Shown here: positions 51,766 to 59,011 of the stretch, piece by piece
Layout of the letters: each line of letters opens with the position of its first letter
How positions within the stretch are numbered: the stretch's first letter is position 1
NCBI RefSeq assembly: GCF_000373585.1
Contig: NZ_KB891866.1
Coordinates: forward strand, 1 to 64,000
From: Streptomyces sp. MspMP-M5
GTDB lineage: Bacteria > Actinomycetota > Actinomycetes > Streptomycetales > Streptomycetaceae
Direction: 5' to 3'
Length of the DNA stretch: 64,000 nt
The notes under the pieces: model-generated
Seen by the model: the letters and a program-made list of their open reading frames with translations, nothing else
Databases searched by the model: none
Told to the model about the DNA's origin: nothing
Translations under genes and position numbers: made by a program

Positions 51766-52494
51766 TCAGCCCCCGCCCTCAGCACGCAAGCACTCGACAA
51801 CTGCCCAGAAAACAAACGGATTCGGCATTTTGGACAGTGCTGGTCCCAGTCTGTGCCGCTTTCCGCCAAGGCTGATCACGAGAGTCTCCTCCGGATCCCC
51901 CCGCTCGATCCGCTGCACCTGCGGCCAGGGCACGGACAGCTCTCCGGACCCGATCTGCTCCGAGGTCAACCAGATGTCCCCGAAAGTGAGGCGTTCGCCC
52001 CTGTCGAGCGCGGCCAGGGCCGCAGGGAGTTGGGCACGGGTGACGGCCTGTCGGATCTCGCGTTCCCATGCCTCCGCGTCCCCGTGCCCCGGTTTGCCCT
52101 CCAGCACGAACCGCTTCCGGTCGATGTCGGTGAGCGTGTAGGTGAGGGTGATGCCGAGGCGGGGCGCGTCGTGCGGCGGCCGGGTGCGGTGCGGGAACAC
52201 CGAGGTGGTGTCGTAGCGGACGACATGGATCCGTCCCTTCACGGCGACGGTCATGCCGCGCTCGTACAGATCCAGTCGCGCGCCCGCGCCCGCCCTCGCC
52301 AGGCCGGGGCGGCGGTACCGCACGAGGGCCGTCAGGTACCGGATCGCCCGGAACGGGCTGTTCCGTCCGCGGAAGCGGTACGCGGCCGCCGTATAGGTGG
52401 CCAGCCGCCTGCCGAGGTGCGCACGGCCGGCCGCCGCGGAGATCCGGGCCAACAGCAGTTCCTCACCGCGGGTACGCGGCGTCGGTGGGGTCAC
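51766..52494 (-). CDS. DUF6585-like protein coupled to the LuxR-SARP gene
   Basis: 242 residues from a GTG that overlaps the upstream gene's TGA (GTGA). A basic N-terminus is followed by LARAGAGARLDLYERGMTVAVKGRIHVVRYDTTSVF, then ITLTYTLTDIDRKRFVLEG and EREIRQAVTRAQLPAALAALDRGERLTFGDIWLT, VPWPQVQRIERGDPEETLVI. This two-part, PH-like beta arrangement fits a family I remember as DUF6585; the name is uncertain. No membrane segment. The overlap means it is made in fixed proportion to the regulator. Confidence 0.6.
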   Translation of the reverse strand: MTPPTPRTRGEELLLARISAAAGRAHLGRRLATYTAAAYRFRGRNSPFRAIRYLTALVRYRRPGLARAGAGARLDLYERGMTVAVKGRIHVVRYDTTSVFPHRTRPPHDAPRLGITLTYTLTDIDRKRFVLEGKPGHGDAEAWEREIRQAVTRAQLPAALAALDRGERLTFGDIWLTSEQIGSGELSVPWPQVQRIERGDPEETLVISLGGKRHRLGPALSKMPNPFVFWAVVECLRAEGGG

Positions 52495-53552
52495 GACGTG
52501 GTCCCGGCGAGGCCGGCGTCGGACCCGCGCACGATCATCTCGTGCGTCCGCCTCAGCAGCCGACTCGGCAGCACGCCCAGCTCGTCGGCCAGCCGGCGGC
52601 GGGTGCGGCCGAACACGGTCAGCGCCTCCGCCTGCCGTCCGCTGAGGTACAGCGCCCGCATCAGCATCGCGGCGATCGGTTCGTTCAACGGCTGCGCCGC
52701 GGCCAGGGCCCACAGCTCGCCGACCGCCTCGGCGTGCCGGCCCAGCCGCAGCTGCCAGTCCAGCTTCCGCTGTACGAGGGTGATCCGGCGCTCGGCGAGC
52801 CGCAGCCGTTCCAGTTCCGCGAACGGCCCCGGCAGCCCGGCCAGCAGCTCCCCGCGGAACAGGTCCAGCGCCTGGGTGCAGACGTGGACCGCCTCGGTCA
52901 GTTCACCGGCCCGCTCGGCCGCACCGGCGGCGGTGACCAGCTCTTCCATGCGCGCCGCGTCCACCTCGACCGCGCCGGGGGCGAGGCGGTAGCCGCACCG
53001 GTCGCGCTGGATCACCGACTCCGTGCCGTGCTCGACCTGGAGGACCTTCCGCAGCCGGTAGATGTACACCGGCACCACTTTTGTGAGCGGTGGTTCCATC
53101 CCCCACACCCCGTCGAGCAGTTCCTCCTGGCTGACCGTCCGGTCCGGGCACAGCGCCAGTGCCGCCAGCACGGCCTGCTGGCGCAGATGCCCCAGATCCA
53201 CCGGCTGGCCGTCGCGCCATGCCCGCAGCGGCCCGAGGACGGAGATCCGCACCCGCGGCTCGCGTGCCCGGCGGGCGGCGGTCCGCTGCTTCGGGATGGC
53301 CGCCACGCGGGGGCCCCGGCCGGGCTCGACCAACCCGCAGTCGAACGCATGGACGATGGCGGCGGCCCGGTCGCGCAGTTCGAGTTTGGCGAGGATCCGG
53401 GCGAGGTGGGCGTCGACCGCGTTCTCGGCGAGGGCGAGCGCGGAGGCGATCTCGCCGTCCGTCAGGCCGTAGCCCACCGCCTGGAGCACCTCACGCTCCT
53501 CAAGGGTGAGCGTGGTGACGGTCGGTCGACCGAGGGTCGCGGTCGTCGGCAT
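52491..53552 (-). CDS. Fusion regulator: LuxR-type HTH plus SARP (wHTH-BTAD)
   Basis: 353 residues. First 70: TLEEREVLQAVGYGLTDGEIASALALAENAVDAHLARILAKLELRDRAAAIVHAF, a LuxR/NarL HTH. Then an OmpR-like winged helix (about 100-185, RISVLGPLRAWRDGQPVDLGHLRQQAVLAALAL) and a BTAD (about 190-335, VDAARMEELVTAAGAAERAGELTEAV to LADELGVLPS). SARPs activate secondary-metabolite or stress genes; a LuxR domain ahead of the SARP is uncommon and gives two different DNA-binding folds in one chain. GGAGAG 8 bases before the ATG. Divergent from the NACHT gene. Confidence 0.85.
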   Translation of the reverse strand: MPTTATLGRPTVTTLTLEEREVLQAVGYGLTDGEIASALALAENAVDAHLARILAKLELRDRAAAIVHAFDCGLVEPGRGPRVAAIPKQRTAARRAREPRVRISVLGPLRAWRDGQPVDLGHLRQQAVLAALALCPDRTVSQEELLDGVWGMEPPLTKVVPVYIYRLRKVLQVEHGTESVIQRDRCGYRLAPGAVEVDAARMEELVTAAGAAERAGELTEAVHVCTQALDLFRGELLAGLPGPFAELERLRLAERRITLVQRKLDWQLRLGRHAEAVGELWALAAAQPLNEPIAAMLMRALYLSGRQAEALTVFGRTRRRLADELGVLPSRLLRRTHEMIVRGSDAGLAGTTS

Positions 53553-53711
53553 TGCGGGCTCTCCAGACGTGAGTCGGTCGGGCAGTTGCCGTCGACGCTG
53601 GTCCCCGGGCGGTGAAACGGACAGGCCAGCAGACCGGCCGTATCCGGCCGGTGGCCGCGCTAGAGTCCCTCACCTGGGGAAACACACATTGCCGGGGGAA
53701 GGCCGTGACTC

Positions 53712-56144
53712 GTGACCAGTGAGTTCAGCACGCTGTTGAAAAGACTGCGGCGTGAGGCGAACCTGACGCAGGAGGCGTTGGCGGAGCGCGCCGGAGTGGG
53801 CGTCCGCACCATCCGTGGGCTGGAGACCGGCGAGCGCGCCGACCCTCGCGTGACCACGGTGCGGCTCCTCGCCGACGCGCTCGGGCTGCGCCCCGAGGAA
53901 CGCGAGCGGCTACTGGCGTCCGCCGTCCACCGAACCGCGGACGCCGGCCCTCCGGAAGAAGTCGACCCTCCGGTAGAAGCGGCGGCCTTCGCCGAGCCGG
54001 CCGCCCCCGCCGAACTGGCCGCCGCGGGCCCATCGGTTTCGCCGCTGCACGAGACCCTGGCCGATGTCGCCGAACAGGTCGCCCAGACGGTGGCCGCCCG
54101 CTGGCGCCGCGAGGAGGAGCAGCGGCAGGTCCACGACCCCTATCCACTGCCGGTGCGCTGGCGGCCGGTCGCCGAGGAACTGACCGATCACTGGGCCAAC
54201 ATCCGCCGGATGCCGCCCGGGAGCACCCATGACCCGCTGGACCTGAGCGGGCAACTGGACGCGATCGTGGACGTCTACCGGCGCATCCCGTCCGGGCGGC
54301 TGGTCGTGCTGGGCCGCTCGGGCTCCGGGAAGACGATCCTCACCGTGCGGTTCGTCCTGGACCACCTGAAGTCCAGGGGCCGGGCCGATGCCGTACCGGT
54401 GATCTTCAGCATCGGCTCATGGGACCCGACCGCCATCACGCTCCGGGACTGGCTGGCCATGCAGCTGACGCGGGATCATCCCGGCCTCGCCGCCCCGGGC
54501 CCCGGCGGGCCGAGCCTGGCCGCCGCCCTCGTCGAGACCGGCCGCATCCTCCCCGTACTCGACGGCTTCGACGAGATCGCCGACGGCCTGCGCCGCCCCG
54601 CACTGGAAGCCCTCAACGCCACCACGCTGCCGCTGCTGCTGACCAGCCGTCCGTCCGAGTACGCCGCCGCGGTCGCCGAGACCGACGTGCTCACCTCCGC
54701 CGCCGCGGTGGAACTGACCGACCTCACCCTCGACGACCTGGCCGACTACCTGCCGCGCACCACCCGCAAGGCCCGCGGCCGGAACCGCTCGGCCTCCGCC
54801 TGGGACCCCGTGCTGAACGAACTGCGCGAGCGCCCGGACAGCCGGGCCGGCGCCAACCTCGCCGCGGTGCTGACCACCCCGCTGATGGTCACCCTCGCCC
54901 GCGCCGTCTACAGCAACACCCCGGACCACGACCCGTCCTCGCTGCTGGACACCCGGCGCTTCGGCACCCCCGAGGAACTGGAGGACCACCTCCTCGACAA
55001 CTTCACCACCACCGTCTACCGCCCACGGCCCGACCCCCAGCCCGGCAGCGGGCCGCTCCGCACCTGGGACCCGGAACGCGCCCGGTACTGGCTCGGCTAC
55101 CTGGCCCACCACCTGAACCGGCTCGACACCCCCAACCTGGAATGGTGGCGCCTCGGCCACGGCATGCGCCGCACCACCCGCACCCTGGTGACGGCGTTGG
55201 TGATCTGCCTGGCCATCGCGCTCGTCGACGGCGTCGTCGGCACGCTCTTCGACTCCTTCACGTTCCAAATCGTGGACGGCCTGGTGGCCGGGCTCCTCTC
55301 CGGGCTGATGTTCGGGATCGCGTACTGGTTCATGGTCGCGGCCAGGAACGCGGCCGTGCAGCCGTCCGGCGTCCGCATGAAGATATTCGGCCGGGAGGCC
55401 AGAACCGGCCGGAGCCCCCTCCGCCGCCTGGCGATCGGGCTGCTCTGCGGCCTGGTGTTCGGCGCCGGCTACGGCTTCGTCCGCGGGGTGATCAACGGCG
55501 CCCTGCGCCACATCAGCCTCCCGGTCGTCCTGGCCGGCAGCCTCGGCGACGGCCTCATCTACGGCCTGATGTTCGCGCTGGCAGCCGGCCCCACCTTCGG
55601 TCTGCTGACGCTCTTCGAAACCCCCCTCGACATCCGGTCCGCCGTCAATCCCGTCAGCCTGCTGCGGACCAACGGCCGCACCGTCGCCACCCAGCTCCTC
55701 ATCTGGGCCCCGACCTTCGGCCTCCTCGTCGGCTTCGGTTCCATGCTGGTGATGCGACCCCTGTCGGTGCTCCTGGGGCCGGTCGTCTGGAACCTCACCG
55801 CCGCACTCAAACTCGGCGTCATCAGCGGACTCGGCGGCGCCCTCGGCTACCTCTTCAGCCTGACGTCCTGGGGCCAGTGGACGGTCTTCTCCCGCATCTG
55901 GCTGCCACTGACCGGCCGCCTGCCCTGGTCCGTGGTCGCCTTCCTGGAGGACGCCTACCAACGAGGTGTCCTCCGCCAGGCCGGCGCCGTCTACCAGTTC
56001 CGCCACGCCCGCCTCCAACACCACCTCGCCGCGGCCTACCGCCCACAGCGGCCCGACCCCGCGGACCGGGCCCCGGCGACCCCCGGGCCCGCCGAGTCCC
56101 CCGACAAGCCCGGCGAACAGGCCGACCCTGGCGGAACGCGGTGA
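53712..56144 (+). CDS. XRE-NACHT membrane protein
   Basis: 810 residues. HTH_3 domain 5-62 (LLKRLRREANLTQEALAERAGVGVRTIRGLETGERADP), a linker, NACHT ATPase with Walker A GRSGSGKT (201-208) and Walker B LPVLDGFDEIADG (about 281-293), a helical region, then about six hydrophobic helices in the region 485-740 (LVTALVICLAIALVDGVVG, LVAGLLSGLMFGIAYWFMV, LAIGLLCGLVFGAGYGF, LLIWAPTFGLLVGFGSMLV). This is a recurrent actinobacterial NACHT class; NACHT proteins of this type have antiphage members, but a defence role is not shown for this one. GTG start after GGGGAAGG. Confidence 0.85.
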   Translation: MTSEFSTLLKRLRREANLTQEALAERAGVGVRTIRGLETGERADPRVTTVRLLADALGLRPEERERLLASAVHRTADAGPPEEVDPPVEAAAFAEPAAPAELAAAGPSVSPLHETLADVAEQVAQTVAARWRREEEQRQVHDPYPLPVRWRPVAEELTDHWANIRRMPPGSTHDPLDLSGQLDAIVDVYRRIPSGRLVVLGRSGSGKTILTVRFVLDHLKSRGRADAVPVIFSIGSWDPTAITLRDWLAMQLTRDHPGLAAPGPGGPSLAAALVETGRILPVLDGFDEIADGLRRPALEALNATTLPLLLTSRPSEYAAAVAETDVLTSAAAVELTDLTLDDLADYLPRTTRKARGRNRSASAWDPVLNELRERPDSRAGANLAAVLTTPLMVTLARAVYSNTPDHDPSSLLDTRRFGTPEELEDHLLDNFTTTVYRPRPDPQPGSGPLRTWDPERARYWLGYLAHHLNRLDTPNLEWWRLGHGMRRTTRTLVTALVICLAIALVDGVVGTLFDSFTFQIVDGLVAGLLSGLMFGIAYWFMVAARNAAVQPSGVRMKIFGREARTGRSPLRRLAIGLLCGLVFGAGYGFVRGVINGALRHISLPVVLAGSLGDGLIYGLMFALAAGPTFGLLTLFETPLDIRSAVNPVSLLRTNGRTVATQLLIWAPTFGLLVGFGSMLVMRPLSVLLGPVVWNLTAALKLGVISGLGGALGYLFSLTSWGQWTVFSRIWLPLTGRLPWSVVAFLEDAYQRGVLRQAGAVYQFRHARLQHHLAAAYRPQRPDPADRAPATPGPAESPDKPGEQADPGGTR

Positions 56145-56214
56145 AATCCCGATGAAACCCCGACGCCGGACCGGGCACAACGACGTGCCGCGGCACCGGC
56201 GTCGGGGCGGTCAG

Positions 56215-56380
56215 CCCAGGTGGCGGCCAGGCCGACGTTGAGCGCCGCGTTGAGGTGCGCCTCCAGCTCGCTCTCGCAGCCCCCGAGCGCGGCGAGCACG
56301 CCCAGGGTCACCAACTGCCGCTCACGCGGGGGCAGCTCGCGCCGCGCGTACATCTCGCCGAACGCCCAGGCGACCTACGC
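56215..56380 (-). pseudogene. Remnant of a carboxymuconolactone decarboxylase-family gene
   Basis: The minus-strand frame reads FGEMYARRELPPRERQLVTLGVLAALGGCESELEAHLNAALNVGL, matching the core of CMD/AhpD-like proteins (VYxRPGLPPRxRxLxxLAxLAAxGxxxELxxHxxxALNxGL) without the catalytic CxxC pair. Both ends are absent; after NVGL the frame continues into unrelated sequence. It directly follows the FAD monooxygenase on the same strand. Confidence 0.65.
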
Positions 56381-57448
56381 ACCCGCCGGTATCTCCCCAC
56401 CTCCGAACGCCACCGCGCCCTCCCGGCCCTTTGCCTGGTTCTCGGCGACATAGGGCCGCAGCTCCGCCTCGTAGGCGGCGAACGCGGCCGGGTGGTCGCC
56501 GCCCGCCAGGGCCAGCTGCCGGGCCAGCGTGCGGGCGCCGATCAGTGCCTGGGAGGTGCCCATGCCGCTGGTGGGCGCGGCGCAGTACCCCGCGTCGCCG
56601 AGCAGCGCGATCCGGCCCCGCGACCACCTGTCGAGGTGGATCTGGCAGGTGGAGGAGAAGTAGAAGTCGTCCGCCGCGCTCATCGCCGCCAGCAGGCGCG
56701 GTGCTTCCCAGCCGTGCCCGGCGAACGCCTCCCGTACGGCCCGTTCCTGCGCCTCACGGCCCCGCCGGTCCAGTTCGGGTGAGGCGGTGGCGAAGGACAG
56801 GCTGACCGCCAGGGTGTCCGGATCGCCGGCGCTGAACGCGTAGATCGCCGTGCTTCCCGCCTGGCACAGCACTCCGCTGCGGTCGAGGCCGAGGTGGTTG
56901 GCCGTGGTGAACCCGGCGCCGGACATGCCCAGGTGCCGCAGGGTGTCCGCGTGCGGGCCGAAGGCGAGCCGGCGGACCTTCGAATAGACCCCGTCCGCGC
57001 CGATGACGAGGTCGAAGCGCCGGGCCGCGGACCGCTCGAACTCGACCGCGACACCGGTGTCGTCCTGGCTGAGCGCACTGATCGAGTCGTCGAAGACATA
57101 CTCCACATCGGCCGCGGTCACCCGGTGCAGGATCCGGGTCAGTTCCCGTTTCGGGACTTCGAGCTCGCCGGCGAACACCTCGGCGGGGAGCCGCCCGGTC
57201 TCGGTGCCCGTCGCGTCGACCAGGGTCGTGCCGCGCATCTGCGTGTCGTGCCCGCGGATCTCGCCGAGGATGCCCATCTCCTCCAGCACGTCGAACGCCG
57301 CGCCGCGGAAGTCGACCGCGTACCCGGTGTCCCGGAGGTCCGGTGCGCGCTCGACCACGGTCACCTCGTGGCCGTCGCGCCGCAGGAAGTAGGCCAGGGC
57401 CGGACCGGCCACGCTGGCGCCCGAGATCAGAACCTTTGTCGTCGTCAT
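56375..57448 (-). CDS. FAD-dependent monooxygenase (TetX/PHBH-like)
   Basis: 357 residues. FAD Rossmann motif KVLISGASVAGPALAYFLRRDGHEVTVVERA, the second FAD motif FDLVIGADGVYSKVR (the DG fingerprint) and GRIALLGDAGYCAAPTSGMGTSQAL (GDA motif). Group A flavoprotein monooxygenases hydroxylate aromatic or polyketide substrates with NAD(P)H and oxygen. It is about 30-40 residues shorter at the C-terminus than usual; its stop falls next to the CMD remnant, so the end may have been lost in a rearrangement. Divergent from a TetR gene with a dyad between them. Confidence 0.85.
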   Translation of the reverse strand: MTTTKVLISGASVAGPALAYFLRRDGHEVTVVERAPDLRDTGYAVDFRGAAFDVLEEMGILGEIRGHDTQMRGTTLVDATGTETGRLPAEVFAGELEVPKRELTRILHRVTAADVEYVFDDSISALSQDDTGVAVEFERSAARRFDLVIGADGVYSKVRRLAFGPHADTLRHLGMSGAGFTTANHLGLDRSGVLCQAGSTAIYAFSAGDPDTLAVSLSFATASPELDRRGREAQERAVREAFAGHGWEAPRLLAAMSAADDFYFSSTCQIHLDRWSRGRIALLGDAGYCAAPTSGMGTSQALIGARTLARQLALAGGDHPAAFAAYEAELRPYVAENQAKGREGAVAFGGGEIPAGA

Positions 57449-57468
57449 GGGAACGACCGTAGCCGGGT

Positions 57469-57512
57469 CTTGTCCATTTGGTCAAACCATTTGGATGAAC
57501 CGATTGGACAAG
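57469..57512. promoter_or_regulatory. TetR operator region
   Basis: Perfect 8-base arms CTTGTCCA (57469-57476) and TGGACAAG (57505-57512) enclose two direct copies of CCATTTGG (57474-57481 and 57487-57494). The element sits between the divergent monooxygenase and TetR genes, 20-60 bases from both starts. Confidence 0.7.
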
Positions 57513-57532
57513 CCTTCGCTATGCTGAGCGGC

Positions 57533-58024
57533 ATGGGAAACCGAGAGGATCTCCTGGCCGGGGCCAAGCAGTGCCTGATCGAACGCGGCTGGGCCCGCAC
57601 CACCGTCCGGGACATCGCCAAGGCCGCCGGGGTCAGTCATGCCGCCATCGGCTACCACTTCGGCTCCAAGGACGCGCTGCTCACCCAGGCACTGGTGCAG
57701 GCGGTGGACGAACTCGACGACGAACTCCGCCCACAGGCAGCGGGGGACGAGCCGGCGGACCGCTGGCAGGCACTGATCGACAGCTTCACCACCCACCGGG
57801 CGCTGTGGGTGGCCCAACTGGAGGCCGCGGTGCAGGCCGAGCGGTCACCCGAGGTCCGCGCCCATCTCGCCGAGGGGCAGCGCCAGGGCCGCGAGGGACT
57901 GGGCGGCTCGGTACCGCTCGCGTTGCTGAGCGGACTGATGCTGCAGTGGCTGATCGACCCGGAGCACGCGCCGTCCGGCCGTGACGTGGTCCACGAGCTC
58001 CGCTCGCTCACCGGCGACTCCTGA
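57533..58024 (+). CDS. TetR-family regulator
   Basis: 163 residues. HTH: REDLLAGAKQCLIERGWARTTVRDIAKAAGVSHAAIGYHFGSKDALLTQAL, the canonical TetR domain (TTVRDIAxxAGVSxxxxxYHFxSKxxLL). The ligand-binding half is short and helical (HRALWVAQLEAAVQAERSPEVR). The start at 57533 is chosen over 57521 because TATGCT (57520-57525) is a -10-like hexamer 7 bases upstream and the ATG at 57521 is part of it. It most likely represses the divergent monooxygenase and itself through the dyad at 57469-57512. Confidence 0.88.
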   Translation: MGNREDLLAGAKQCLIERGWARTTVRDIAKAAGVSHAAIGYHFGSKDALLTQALVQAVDELDDELRPQAAGDEPADRWQALIDSFTTHRALWVAQLEAAVQAERSPEVRAHLAEGQRQGREGLGGSVPLALLSGLMLQWLIDPEHAPSGRDVVHELRSLTGDS

Positions 58025-58146
58025 CGCACTCACCGCCGTTTCCCGGGCCGGTGAGCCGGCGGTGAGCGTGCGGTGAGCCGGGCCCGCCATCGTGGTGCCC
58101 TCGCAGGTCGGACACCGAGCGTCGGCCGCGGAGAAGGGAATTGACG

Positions 58147-58911
58147 ATGGCTTCGCTGACGGGCAGGACGGCACTGGTGACGGGTGGCTCGCGGGGGATC
58201 GGCCGGGCGGTGGCGCTGCGACTGGCCGGCGAGGGAGCGTCGGTCGCGGTCCACTACGGCGGCAACGAAGCGGCGGCCCACGAGACCGTGGCACGCATCG
58301 AGGAGTCCGGGGGCCGGGCGTTCGCCGTGCGGGCACGGTTCGGTGAAGAGGACGCCGTGGAGCGGCTGTTCGAGGGGCTGACCGCCGGGCTCGCCGGGCG
58401 CGGACTGGACATCCTGGTCAACAACGCCGGTATCTCGTCGGGGCATGCGATCTCGGAGGTGACTCCACGGGAGTGGGAACGGCTGCTGGCGGTCAACGTC
58501 ACGGCCCCGTTCTTCGTCACCCAGCGGGCGATACCGCTCCTGAACGACGGCGGCCGCATCATCAACATGGGATCGACGGCCAGTCGGTTCGCGGTCTCCA
58601 CGCAGATCGGATACACGGTCACCAAGGCGGCGTTGGAGGCGTTGGCGCCGTCGCTGGCCAACGAACTCGGCCGCCGGGGCATCACGGTGAACACCGTCGC
58701 ACCCGGGGCGGTGCGGACCGACCTGACCGCCGGCCACACCGCGATCCCCGAGGTGGTGGCGGGACTTGAGGCGATCACCGCGCTGGGGCGCCTGGGGGAG
58801 CCCGAGGACGTGGCCGACGTCGTCGGCTTCCTGGCGGGGCCGCAGGGGCGTTGGATCACCGGCCGGACCATCGACGTCTCCGGCGGAACGTATCTCGGGC
58901 CCCTGGTGTGA
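58147..58911 (+). CDS. Short-chain dehydrogenase/reductase (FabG-like)
   Basis: 254 residues, ATG after GAGAAGGGA (7-base gap). ALVTGGSRGIGRAVALRLAGEGASVAV (TGxxxGIG), DILVNNAGISSG (NNAG), INMGSTASR with catalytic Ser, GYTVTKAAL (YxxxK), then ITVNTVAPGAVRTDL and ITGRTIDVSGG, the classical ending. A reductase or dehydrogenase of unknown substrate. It stands 120 bases behind the TetR gene. Confidence 0.9.
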   Translation: MASLTGRTALVTGGSRGIGRAVALRLAGEGASVAVHYGGNEAAAHETVARIEESGGRAFAVRARFGEEDAVERLFEGLTAGLAGRGLDILVNNAGISSGHAISEVTPREWERLLAVNVTAPFFVTQRAIPLLNDGGRIINMGSTASRFAVSTQIGYTVTKAALEALAPSLANELGRRGITVNTVAPGAVRTDLTAGHTAIPEVVAGLEAITALGRLGEPEDVADVVGFLAGPQGRWITGRTIDVSGGTYLGPLV

Positions 58912-58994
58912 CGGACGGCGGGTGCCGGGTGCCGGGTGCCAGGTCAAGCCGTCGCGGCACCTGGTAACCCAACGCGCCCTGTGGGAGCGCACGT

Positions 58995-59009
58995 CGGTGA
59001 TAATCACCG
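58995..59009. promoter_or_regulatory. Palindrome over the -10 of the SARP gene
   Basis: CGGTGATAATCACCG: perfect 7-base arms around a central A. It contains GATAAT (58999-59004), which is 7 bases before the ATG at 59012; no ribosome binding site exists. A regulator bound here would cover the promoter and the start of a leaderless message. Confidence 0.7.
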
Positions 59010-59011
59010 CT

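Noticed and set aside
58918..58944. GGTGCCGGGTGCC repeat after the SDR gene as a terminator or site
   Set aside because: Direct simple repeat without dyad symmetry.
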